Source: an uncultured Oscillospiraceae bacterium (GTDB lineage Bacteria > Bacillota > Clostridia > Oscillospirales > Ruminococcaceae). From it: a stretch of 64,000 bases of DNA. This document shows positions 44,294-52,942 of the stretch, in pieces; position 1 is the stretch's first letter, and every line of letters begins with the position of its first letter. The stretch is taken from the NCBI GenBank assembly GCA_934446355.1, contig CAKSEC010000006.1, positions 65,498 through 129,497 on the forward strand. The letters run 5' to 3'. The translations under genes were made by a program, and so were the position numbers. The notes beneath the pieces are model-generated. The model ran no database searches and was not told the DNA's origin. It worked only from the letters and a program-made list of their open reading frames with translations.

Positions 44294-46366
44294 TCATTCA
44301 CGGATAAGCTTCGTCATGCTTCTGCCCGAAATGATCATGGTCGAGCCGTTATGAAGCAGCGCCGCAGTTGCAGGGGGTATCATTCCAGCTGCGCCAAGCA
44401 GTATAAGTCCGGTGTTGAACCCAAGAATGAAGTTGTAATTCGAGTTGATACGCTTCATCAGCGCAGTGCTGAGCCGCCTGAGCGTTACTATCTCGGACAG
44501 GGAATCGCTGCACAGAGTGACGTCAGCCACTTCCCTTGCGATATCCGAGCCACCGCACATTGCTATCGACACATCAGCCGCCGCAAGCGCAGGCGTATCA
44601 TTCACGCCGTCCCCGACCATTATGACCTTGTGCCCCTCGCTTTTCAGCTTGTTCACAAATTCGCTCTTGAATGCGGGAAGCACCTGAGATACATATGTAT
44701 CTATGCCAAGTTCAGCAGCAATGCGCTTTGCTGCAGGCTCTGCGTCGCCGGTAAGCATGCAAACGTGGTCTATCCCAAGTCTGCGAAGCTGCGATATCAC
44801 GTCTGCGGCTTCCTCACGTACCGGATCGTTGATAACGACCATTCCCGCAAGTTCCCCGCCTATCGCAAGGAATATTGTCGAACTGCTGCTGCTCTTTTCG
44901 GTGATGACTGACCGCTGTTCTTCTGAAAGAGGAACGCCCTCGTCCTCAAACACGAAATGCGCCGAGCCGATTATCGCACGCTCTCCATGAAGCTGGGTCG
45001 CTATTCCATGCGCAACGATGTATTCGACCTCTGCGTGCTCCTCCTCGTGATAAAGCCTCTCCTGACGCGCTCGCTCGACGACCGCCGCAGCAACGCTGTG
45101 CGGGAAGTGCTCCTCAAGGCAGGCAGCCGTGCGCAGTACGTATTCTCTGGAATACTCGCCGAATGGTATCACATCGGTGACTTTCGGGCAGGCGTTGGTC
45201 AGCGTGCCGGTCTTATCGAACACTATCGTATCGGCTGCAGCGCAGGCTTCAAGGTACTTGCCGCCCTTTACCGCTGTGCCGTGCTCAGCCGCTTCACGCA
45301 TTGCGGATATGACTGAAATGGGAGTTGAAAGCTTTATTGCGCAGGAGAAATCTACCATCAGCACGGAAATAGCTTTCTGCATATTTCCGGTGAGAAGCGC
45401 AGTCAGCGCAAATCCCATAAAGCTGAGCGGAACAATGCTGTCAGCCAGCTTTTCTGCACGGCTCTGTACGCCTGCTTTCAGGTTCTCAGACTGGTCGATG
45501 AGGTCGATTATCTGCTGAAGCCTTGAGCCGTCGGACAGCGTTCTCACCTCGACCAGAAGCTTTCCTGCTTCTACAGTAGTGCCGGCAAACACACTGTCGC
45601 CGTCACGCTTGCAGACAGGCTCGCTCTCGCCGGTCATGGTAGACTGGTTGACCATAGCTTCGCTTTCGCAGACCGTTCCGTCGAACGGGATAACGCTGCC
45701 GGTCTGCACCATTATGCAGTCGCCGGTTCTTACCTCGGTGAAAGGTATCTGCTTCATGCTGCCGTCTGATTCCTGCTTCCAGACGTTATCAACGTGAAGC
45801 GCAAGCTGCTCTGACAAAGCAAGTTTTGTGCGCTGCCTTGTGTAGTCCTCCAGCAGGTCTGACAGACCCAGCAGGAACATCACGGACGACGCCGTTGACA
45901 TATTGCCGGTGAACATAGACACGCCTATCGCCGTGCCGTCAAGTACAGCGACGTTCATGCGGAACTGCAGCAGATTATCTGCCGCACGCAGCAGATATCG
46001 TGCGCCCCGCCATATAGTTATCGCAGTACGGAGCGGTGCGGGAAGCAGCTTTGTCAGCAAACGGCGGACGATCATCTTTTCAAGGTCACCCGCAAAGCTT
46101 TCGTCCGCCTGATCGGCGGCAGGAAGCTCCAGTTCCGGAAGATGTCTGCGGTCCAGCTGCTCCAGCTTGTCGAGCACCAGCTGACGCGCGCCCGGCTTAT
46201 ACATCACAAGAATGCTGCCGGAACGCCAGTTCGACTCGGCATGGTTCACGAAATCAAGGCGATTGAGCATATCGTCAATGCCGCACGCCTGCTGTTTTGT
46301 GAACGCGTAATCACCGCAGCGGACTCTCAGCCGGTCGTGGGCGTCATAAACCACGGTGGTTTTCAT
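44294..46366 (-). CDS. P1B-type heavy-metal P-type ATPase
   Basis: A 690-residue metal pump with an actuator-domain TGES near residue 245, phosphorylation DKTGTLT at D384, a soft-metal HP region (EEHFPHSVA), and hinge GDGVNDTPALAAADV. The membrane metal-site motif reads FSCAIKLSTP (340-349) rather than the usual CPC or SPC of Cu/Zn/Co pumps. There is no N-terminal CxxC metal domain. It exports a transition metal; zinc or manganese is suggested by the paired small protein, but this is inference. Its start shares a base (TAATG) with the stop of that protein. Confidence 0.9.
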   Translation of the reverse strand: MKTTVVYDAHDRLRVRCGDYAFTKQQACGIDDMLNRLDFVNHAESNWRSGSILVMYKPGARQLVLDKLEQLDRRHLPELELPAADQADESFAGDLEKMIVRRLLTKLLPAPLRTAITIWRGARYLLRAADNLLQFRMNVAVLDGTAIGVSMFTGNMSTASSVMFLLGLSDLLEDYTRQRTKLALSEQLALHVDNVWKQESDGSMKQIPFTEVRTGDCIMVQTGSVIPFDGTVCESEAMVNQSTMTGESEPVCKRDGDSVFAGTTVEAGKLLVEVRTLSDGSRLQQIIDLIDQSENLKAGVQSRAEKLADSIVPLSFMGFALTALLTGNMQKAISVLMVDFSCAIKLSTPISVISAMREAAEHGTAVKGGKYLEACAAADTIVFDKTGTLTNACPKVTDVIPFGEYSREYVLRTAACLEEHFPHSVAAAVVERARQERLYHEEEHAEVEYIVAHGIATQLHGERAIIGSAHFVFEDEGVPLSEEQRSVITEKSSSSSTIFLAIGGELAGMVVINDPVREEAADVISQLRRLGIDHVCMLTGDAEPAAKRIAAELGIDTYVSQVLPAFKSEFVNKLKSEGHKVIMVGDGVNDTPALAAADVSIAMCGGSDIAREVADVTLCSDSLSEIVTLRRLSTALMKRINSNYNFILGFNTGLILLGAAGMIPPATAALLHNGSTMIISGRSMTKLIRE

Positions 46367-46584
46367 TAGTTATCAGCTTCCTTGTCGAATATCTCGTCCT
46401 GTGCGTCCTCGCGGATCTTTGCGATCTCAGCGGCAGCCTCGTTGCGTATCTTCATGCCGCCTGATACGACCTTTACGCAGCCGTTGTGGAAGGTCTGGCT
46501 TCTGAGGAATTTAACTCCGGCAGTTGCTGCAAGTACGCCAAGGGCAAAAAAGCCCGCTTTCTGATTCTTAAAGATGTTTTTCAT
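46366..46584 (-). CDS. Small membrane protein, candidate P-type ATPase adaptor (PacL-like)
   Basis: A 72-residue protein with one N-terminal membrane segment (GFFALGVLAATAGVKFL), a short linker, and a charged helix rich in E and D (RNEAAAEIAKIREDAQDEIF). This layout resembles mycobacterial PacL (DUF1490) proteins, which stabilise and feed metal to P-type ATPases encoded just behind them. Sequence identity cannot be judged here. Its stop overlaps the ATPase start, so the two are made together. Confidence 0.75.
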   Translation of the reverse strand: MKNIFKNQKAGFFALGVLAATAGVKFLRSQTFHNGCVKVVSGGMKIRNEAAAEIAKIREDAQDEIFDKEADN

Positions 46585-46757
46585 ATCTGATCAATTCCTT
46601 TCAACATATTTTGAGCCGGCTGCCCGCCGACTCCTGTATGCCATCTTTCTGGCTTAAACATGATTATATCATCTTTTAAGAAGTTTGTCAATATATCTGA
46701 CGGCTGTGATCCTCGGTTCGATTTATGTCAAATTGTACAAGAATATCTAGAATGTTA

Positions 46758-46786
46758 TTGCAATATTCTGAAAAATGTGATATAAT
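46758..46786 (+). promoter_or_regulatory. Promoter of the phosphorelay operon
   Basis: TTGCAA and TATAAT are separated by 17 bp. Confidence 0.75.
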
Positions 46787-46839
46787 TAATTATTATAATG
46801 TATCGGTAATATAGTTTATATATGAAAGGCGGGTATTTG

Positions 46840-49062
46840 TTGAAGAAATCACCATTTTTTTATTTTCTGCACAATTTCCTGCTGAATGATGAATTTGATA
46901 TTCGCCATAAGCTTCAGAATGTTCTGCTTTCAATAAGCCTTATCGGTACTGCGCTGTCGATGGTCGCTTCGTTTGCGATGGGCTTCGGGCTTGCGGGCAA
47001 CCTTGTATCGCTGTTCACGACGATAATGCTGTTCGTGACATTCTACATATCGGTAATCAGGAAGAAAAAGGCGGTCGCGTCTTACCTTATCTGCATTGTG
47101 GTGAACATAATCCTCTTCCCGCTGATGTTCGTGTTCAACGGCGGCGTTTACAGCGCAATGCCTATCTGGCTTGCGTTCGGGCTTATCTTTCCGTGGCTGA
47201 TAATAGACGGCGTGGGCTGCTATACGCTGTTTGTTCTTGACCTGTGTGCGGCTGTCGGCTGCATTTGCCTGCAGATATTCCGGCCGGATATTATCATCAT
47301 GCCGCCGGGCGACGACCTGACGCTGATGATTTGCCTTGACATGATACAGGCAATGATAATCGTTCCCTCTATCGTGGGATTGACTGTAAGCTATATGGGT
47401 CACGCATTTGAGAAGCAGCAGCGAAAAATGGAGATACAGGAGAAAAAGCTGAAAGAGGCCATGCGCCTTGCCGAACGCTCGAATGAAGCGATGTCCTCTT
47501 TTATCATCAGCCTTTCTCATGAGATACGCACGCCTATCAACGCAGTGCTCGGCATGGACGAAATGATACTGCGTGAAAGCAGCGACGAAAGCATAATCAG
47601 CTATGCTTCAAACATTCAGTCTGCGGGAGAATCGCTGCTGTCGATAATCAACGACGTGCTCGATTTCTCGAAGATAGAAGCGGGCAAGCTGGAACTGCTT
47701 CCTGTGGAATACGACCTGCAGCAGCTTCTGAACGACTGCTACAGCATGATAATAATGCGTGCAGAGAAAAAGAATCTTCTGCTTGAATTTCACAACGACC
47801 CGAAGCTTCCGTCGAAGCTTTTCGGCGACGAAACACGCATAAGGCAGATAATAACCAACCTGCTGACGAACGCCGTAAAATACACCTCCGCCGGAAATGT
47901 CGATATGCTGGTCAGCAGCCGCCGCACCGGCGAGGACGAAATAATGCTGCGGTTCTCAGTCCGCGACACCGGAATGGGTATATCCGCCGAGAACCAGCGG
48001 CAGCTGTTCAAGGCGTTCAGCAGGCTCGACGAGATAAATAACCGCAATATTGAGGGCACGGGTCTTGGTCTTAGCATCACGAAACGTCTTACTGAAATGA
48101 TGAAAGGCACGATAGGCGTACAGAGTACGCTCGGCAAGGGCTCGGAATTCTGGGTCGAGATACCGCAGCGGGTGATCTCCGAGGTGCCTGTCGGCATATT
48201 TATTCAGAACCGCCGGCGCACCTCCGGTCTGCGCAAGAAAGAATACCGTGAGCGTTTTCAGGCTCCCGACGCGCGCATTCTTGTGGTCGACGACGTAAAA
48301 CTCAACATCGACGTAATAAGGGGACTGCTGAAAGCGACCCGCATCAAGATAGATTCCGCATACAGCGGCAAGGAGTGTCTGGGTCTGGTGCGCAAGAAAA
48401 GCTACGACCTGATATTCATGGACCACCTTATGCCGGAAATGGACGGCGTAGAAACACTGAACGTCATGCGCAGATTCCCCGATTCCCCGAACAAGGATAC
48501 GCCGGTGATAGCACTGACGGCAAACGCGCTGGTCGGCGCAAAGGAAAAATACACTGCGATGGGCTTTACCGACTATCTATCAAAGCCGGTACAGACCGAT
48601 CGTCTGGAACTCATGCTGCTGAGGTACCTTCCGGAAGCGCTGGTGGTGCGCTCGGACGAGCAGGTTCAGCCGGAAAAAAGCACTGCGGCATTTCTGCCCG
48701 ACTCACTGCCGAAGCTTGATACGGAACTTGGCATAAAATACTGCTGCGGCAGCGAGGAACTTTACCGCAGACTGCTGGGAATGCTTGACCTTGGCACTGT
48801 TACAGACAGCCTGCAGGTATCTTTCACCGCTTCGGACTGGAAACACTATGAGCAATTATGCTGCAGTCTGAAAAGCACGCTTATGACCGTCGGCGCAGTG
48901 CGTACCTCGGAATTTGCTTCAAGGCTTGAACAGCAGGCGGCGTGCGGCGGTATCTCATTTATCAGAAAGAATCACAACGGGTTCATTGACGCCTGCGACG
49001 ACCTCAGGCAGATAATCCTGAGTTATCTGAACAGCGACCTTTCGGAAGGAGAAAAATATTAA
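46840..49062 (+). CDS. Hybrid sensor histidine kinase with receiver and degenerate Hpt domain
   Basis: A protein of about 740 residues. It has six or so N-terminal membrane helices (to about 190), a coiled coil, a HisKA domain with LSHEIRTPINAVLGMDEM, a HATPase (NLLTNAVKYTS, DTGMGIS, GTGLGLSI), and a receiver with VVDDVKLN and phosphoacceptor in FMDHLMPEMDG. The C-terminal Hpt-like bundle reads QLCCSLKSTLMTVGA, with Cys where the phosphorylated His should be. I prefer the TTG start with AAGGCGGG 6 nt before it; an in-frame ATG lies 18 nt upstream without a good site. It overlaps the next gene by 1 nt. Confidence 0.9.
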   Translation: MKKSPFFYFLHNFLLNDEFDIRHKLQNVLLSISLIGTALSMVASFAMGFGLAGNLVSLFTTIMLFVTFYISVIRKKKAVASYLICIVVNIILFPLMFVFNGGVYSAMPIWLAFGLIFPWLIIDGVGCYTLFVLDLCAAVGCICLQIFRPDIIIMPPGDDLTLMICLDMIQAMIIVPSIVGLTVSYMGHAFEKQQRKMEIQEKKLKEAMRLAERSNEAMSSFIISLSHEIRTPINAVLGMDEMILRESSDESIISYASNIQSAGESLLSIINDVLDFSKIEAGKLELLPVEYDLQQLLNDCYSMIIMRAEKKNLLLEFHNDPKLPSKLFGDETRIRQIITNLLTNAVKYTSAGNVDMLVSSRRTGEDEIMLRFSVRDTGMGISAENQRQLFKAFSRLDEINNRNIEGTGLGLSITKRLTEMMKGTIGVQSTLGKGSEFWVEIPQRVISEVPVGIFIQNRRRTSGLRKKEYRERFQAPDARILVVDDVKLNIDVIRGLLKATRIKIDSAYSGKECLGLVRKKSYDLIFMDHLMPEMDGVETLNVMRRFPDSPNKDTPVIALTANALVGAKEKYTAMGFTDYLSKPVQTDRLELMLLRYLPEALVVRSDEQVQPEKSTAAFLPDSLPKLDTELGIKYCCGSEELYRRLLGMLDLGTVTDSLQVSFTASDWKHYEQLCCSLKSTLMTVGAVRTSEFASRLEQQAACGGISFIRKNHNGFIDACDDLRQIILSYLNSDLSEGEKY

Positions 49063-49445
49063 TGAAGAAGCGAGTTATGGTAGTCGATGATGATAAAATC
49101 ACCATCAGAATGTGCGAGTTTATCTTGAAAAAGCAGAACTACGAGGTTGTCACGGCACTTTCGGGAAAGAAGTGTCTTGAATACCTTAGAAACGACGACA
49201 ACCCTCCGGTGGACTGTATCGTGCTGGATATCGAAATGCCGCTGCTCAACGGCTACAACACGCTGTCAAGCATTCGCCAGTCTGAGAAGCTGAAGAATAT
49301 CCCCGTGATGTTCCTGACCGCCTCGGCAACTCAGGAAACAGTGCGTGAGGCTATACGGCTCGGCGTCACATCATACCTAAGAAAGCCGTTTCTTCCCAAG
49401 GACCTAGCAGCCAAGGTCGAAGGGCTTCTTGCAGGTCAAAACTAA
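49062..49445 (+). CDS. Stand-alone receiver-domain response regulator
   Basis: A 127-residue CheY-like protein with the acidic pocket VVDDDK, phosphoacceptor Asp in IVLDIEMPLLNG, the T of FLTAS and the K of LRKPF. It has no output domain. It sits between two hybrid kinases in one operon, so it probably shuttles phosphate between them or to an outside partner. Its ATG shares an A with the kinase stop. Confidence 0.92.
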   Translation: MKKRVMVVDDDKITIRMCEFILKKQNYEVVTALSGKKCLEYLRNDDNPPVDCIVLDIEMPLLNGYNTLSSIRQSEKLKNIPVMFLTASATQETVREAIRLGVTSYLRKPFLPKDLAAKVEGLLAGQN

Positions 49446-49456
49446 GCAGAAGTTCT

Positions 49457-52126
49457 ATGCAATATAACATATTTTTTGAGATATCTGCAGCCGCACTGCT
49501 TATCGTGCTCAATCTGTATGTAAGACTGCAGTATCCATCTCGTTCACCAAGCAATATTCATTTCAAAAGGCTCATCGCATTTCTTCTGTTGGCAGTAACG
49601 CTCGACGTGACAACTGCGCTGACGATAAGCTATGCGGTCACACTGCCCGTGCCTATCTGGCTGAATATACTGCTGAACACCGCATACTTCGGTACTGACA
49701 TACTGCTGGAATGCGAATTTGTGCTTTACTGCACCTGTATCATATTCGGCGATACCGAACACCGCCATATACCTGAGATCCTTATGGGAGTTAAGGTAAC
49801 GGGGGCTGCGATGCTTTTTGCCAATATATTCACAGGGTGGATATTCACGTTCGACGAAACGGGGTATGTGCATGGTCCAATATACATGGTGGTGCATATC
49901 ATCCCGCTGCTGACTATCACAGTTACCAGCTATATGCTTTTCAGCCGTTTCCCGCAGTTCAGGGTATCGCAGAGAATATCTATCATAATCTATTTTCTGG
50001 TGCTTATCTCCGGTCCTGTCGTGCAGCTTATCAACCCGTCGGTTCTGTTTATTTTGTTCACGGTATCAATCGGTGTAATGATGCTGATGTTTGCGATGGA
50101 AACGCCGGATTTTCATGCACTGATAAAGACGATGGAAGAACTGCGTATCACACGCGACGAGGCGGAGGAAGCAATGGCGGCGGCACAGAGCGCCAGTCAG
50201 GCGAAAACGGAATTCCTAAGCAGTATGTCGCATGAGGTGCGCACGCCTATAAACGCTATCCTTGGCTACAACGAAATGGTGCTCCGTGACACGGACGACC
50301 CTGAAATAATCCGCTGCTCCGGCAATATTCAGAAAGCCGGAAAAACGCTGCTGTCCATGATAAGCGACATGATGGACTACACCGAGATGGAAACGGGCAG
50401 CTTCCACATTGAAGAAACCAACTACTCAACAGCCTCAATGCTGTCTGATATCACCACCTGCGGCCGGTACTACTCAGAGAAAAAGGCTCTGGAACTGCGC
50501 ATTGATTTTGACACGGCGATACCGCGCACGCTCACCGGCGACAGCGTCAGAATAACACGAATATTCAACAATCTGGTGTCGAACGCTGTGAAGTACACGG
50601 ATTCGGGCTACGTTGGCATAACTATACGGTGGGAAAGCGGCGGCAGCAATGAGGGCTACCTCTGCGCGCAGGTACGCGACACTGGTATCGGCATGAAAGA
50701 GGAGGATATCTCACGGATATCGTCAAGCTTCCTCAGGCTTGAAAAAAAGCGCAATCAGGGCATTCAGGGAATAGGGCTCGGCCTTACGATAGTGACGCGC
50801 CTGCTCACGATGATGGGCAGTTCGCTCGAAGTAGACAGCGATTACGGCAGCGGTACGAATATGAAATTCCGCCTGAAGCAGGGCGTCGTTGACCCTGCGC
50901 CCATCGGCGACGTAAGTTCCCTTGCCGGAAGCACGGAAAAGGTGCGGGGAGGTCCGGGCTATTCTGCGCCGGAAGCCAGAATACTTGCGGTGGACGACAA
51001 TGTGATGAACCTCGACCTCTACAAGACCAGTCTTAAAGCGGCGGGCATAAATATCGACACAGCGACAAACGGCGTTGAAGCGCTGGAACTTATCAGCCGA
51101 AGCCACTACGACCTTATAATGCTCGACCATATGATGCCGATAATGGACGGCATGGAAACGCTGAAAACTATAAAAAAGCAGAATCTGTGTCCGGGAGTGC
51201 CGATACTTATTGTAACGGCGAATGCGGTATCCGGCGAAAAGGATTCCTATTTGAATGCGGGTTTTGACGACTATCTGTCCAAACCGGTGTCGAGCAGGCA
51301 GCTTTGGGAAACAGTCAGGAGATATCTGCCGGAAAGACTGGTGCACACCGAGGACGCTCCCGCAGATACGCCCAGCAAGGGACACTGCAGCGTTATGAAG
51401 CAGCTAGGCGAGTTTCTTGACACCGCGCAGGCGCTTAAATACTGCTGCGACAACGAGGACTTGTATCTGGAGATACTCCACACCTATCTTGACGAGGACA
51501 AAACGCAAATTCTGCTGCAATACATGAACGAAAACGACCTTGAAAACTACCGCATACAGGTCCATGCGCTGAAAAGCGGCTCACGCACGATAGGAGCAAC
51601 TGCGCTTTCCGACGACGCTCTGCAGCTTGAAAATGCCGCAAAGCAGCTAGACAGCGAGTACATCAAAGCGAACACCGAGCGTGTCCTCAACAAATACGGC
51701 GAACTGACGAGCAGGCTACGCGGCGTACTTGACGGCAATGCCAGCTACGAAGGCGAGAGTACAGGCGGCAGAGTGCTTTACGTCGACGACGATATACTCT
51801 ACCGCTGTCTTGTGGACAGGATACTGAGCGACCGCTTCGGCGGAGTAACTGCACTGCAGTCCGGCGAGGAGGCTCTAAAGTACCTTGAGGACAACACGCC
51901 GGAAGTCATACTTATCGACCTCAGGCTTGGCGGAATGGACGGACTGGCTCTGCTGCGCAGCATAAAATCAGACGAAAGGCTTGAAAGTATTCCAGTGGTA
52001 ATATTCACGTCTGAATCGGACAGCGCAACAGAAGTCCGCTGTCTGAGAGCCGGCGCTGCTGACTACATCAGAAAACCGGTGGAATGCGAGGTCCTTGTGG
52101 AAAGAATAGGCAAGCTGGTCGGCTGA
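49457..52126 (+). CDS. Hybrid sensor histidine kinase with two receivers and an Hpt domain
   Basis: An 889-residue protein. It has seven membrane helices at about 5-220, a coiled coil, HisKA (MSHEVRTPINAILGYNEM near 250), HATPase (NLVSNAVKYTDSG, DTGIGMKEED, GLGLTIV), receiver 1 (AVDDNVMN, LDHMMPIMDG), an Hpt domain with intact VHALKSGS near 705, and receiver 2 (LYVDDDILYR, LIDLRLGGMDG). A complete His-Asp-His-Asp relay is thus present in one chain. The output is not clear because no DNA-binding or enzymatic output domain is in the operon. Confidence 0.92.
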   Translation: MQYNIFFEISAAALLIVLNLYVRLQYPSRSPSNIHFKRLIAFLLLAVTLDVTTALTISYAVTLPVPIWLNILLNTAYFGTDILLECEFVLYCTCIIFGDTEHRHIPEILMGVKVTGAAMLFANIFTGWIFTFDETGYVHGPIYMVVHIIPLLTITVTSYMLFSRFPQFRVSQRISIIIYFLVLISGPVVQLINPSVLFILFTVSIGVMMLMFAMETPDFHALIKTMEELRITRDEAEEAMAAAQSASQAKTEFLSSMSHEVRTPINAILGYNEMVLRDTDDPEIIRCSGNIQKAGKTLLSMISDMMDYTEMETGSFHIEETNYSTASMLSDITTCGRYYSEKKALELRIDFDTAIPRTLTGDSVRITRIFNNLVSNAVKYTDSGYVGITIRWESGGSNEGYLCAQVRDTGIGMKEEDISRISSSFLRLEKKRNQGIQGIGLGLTIVTRLLTMMGSSLEVDSDYGSGTNMKFRLKQGVVDPAPIGDVSSLAGSTEKVRGGPGYSAPEARILAVDDNVMNLDLYKTSLKAAGINIDTATNGVEALELISRSHYDLIMLDHMMPIMDGMETLKTIKKQNLCPGVPILIVTANAVSGEKDSYLNAGFDDYLSKPVSSRQLWETVRRYLPERLVHTEDAPADTPSKGHCSVMKQLGEFLDTAQALKYCCDNEDLYLEILHTYLDEDKTQILLQYMNENDLENYRIQVHALKSGSRTIGATALSDDALQLENAAKQLDSEYIKANTERVLNKYGELTSRLRGVLDGNASYEGESTGGRVLYVDDDILYRCLVDRILSDRFGGVTALQSGEEALKYLEDNTPEVILIDLRLGGMDGLALLRSIKSDERLESIPVVIFTSESDSATEVRCLRAGAADYIRKPVECEVLVERIGKLVG

Positions 52127-52183
52127 GCCGCTCCCCTGCCCTGCGGTAAGTTTACATTCGGGGAATCGGCTGATATGAATAGG

Positions 52184-52214
52184 AACGCACCTCCAAATGG
52201 GGGTGCGTTTTTTT
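52184..52214 (+). terminator. Terminator of the phosphorelay operon
   Basis: AACGCACC pairs with GGTGCGTT (with TCC/GG inside), then a T-run. Confidence 0.85.
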
Positions 52215-52305
52215 GGAGCGATGTGAGTTGAATGGATCAGGGTGAATAATATGCGCATGGTGCATTTGATATTTTGCCATTTTGAAAAGTTTAAGCACAT
52301 ACGAC

Positions 52306-52334
52306 TTGCTTATTTTATCGTTTTGTGGTATAAT
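52306..52334 (+). promoter_or_regulatory. Promoter of the CRISPR-adjacent gene
   Basis: TTGCTT and TATAAT are separated by 17 bp. Confidence 0.7.
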
Positions 52335-52365
52335 GTACCACGGAGGAGAGATAGGAGGTGATAAA

Positions 52366-52842
52366 ATGAATACATCTGATTTATCCTTACTAGAAACATA
52401 CATACCATTAAAGAAGTACACAAATGATATTGCCGCTGATCTATTTTATATACTCAAGGATAGATTTGACAGATATAAAAAGCATCTTGATGAAATTACA
52501 CGCGCTCAGATGGAAACGGCAATTTCTGATTTAGGTTCAATTGCGGGCAATACCGGAAGCGGCTCTGACAACTTTAGGGTTTATATGTTTACAGATCTCC
52601 AAAGGGCATTGTACGCTGGGACAGATTTCAGCAATTCAGAAATATGGAAACTTATCGAATATGTCAACGATAAAATGGCAGGCTGTACAAAGAGGTTAAG
52701 AGCGAAGCCGGAGTATGTCACAACTCTTTACATTTTCAAGGACAATATGCTGTTTTTTGTACATGATATTTTTGCTGCAGAATTATCCGACATAACACTG
52801 AACTACCGCAAGCATGATATTCTGATACACAAAATGAAATGA
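52366..52842 (+). CDS. Unknown protein beside the CRISPR array
   Basis: A 158-residue helical protein with no signal or membrane segment (LLETYIPLKKYTNDIAADLF, DEITRAQMETAISDLGSIAG). It is more AT-rich than the upstream operon. No domain recognised. The start is the ATG after AGGAGGTGATAAA; longer in-frame reading upstream overlaps the promoter. It lies between the leader-distal end of the array and the phosphorelay operon, convergent with the array transcript, and has its own promoter and terminator. A defence role is only a positional guess. Confidence 0.72.
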   Translation: MNTSDLSLLETYIPLKKYTNDIAADLFYILKDRFDRYKKHLDEITRAQMETAISDLGSIAGNTGSGSDNFRVYMFTDLQRALYAGTDFSNSEIWKLIEYVNDKMAGCTKRLRAKPEYVTTLYIFKDNMLFFVHDIFAAELSDITLNYRKHDILIHKMK

Positions 52843-52893
52843 TAAGCCTTACCTGTTCAGCTATTTGTTCTATTATGGGCACAATAGATTTTG

Positions 52894-52928
52894 GCTCCGC
52901 ACTTTCCTCCTGCGGAGCTTCTTTTTTG
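52894..52928 (+). terminator. Terminator between the unknown gene and the array
   Basis: GCTCCGCA pairs with TGCGGAGC and is followed by TTCTTTTTTG. Confidence 0.8.
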
Positions 52929-52942
52929 ACGTAAAGTCTGAT

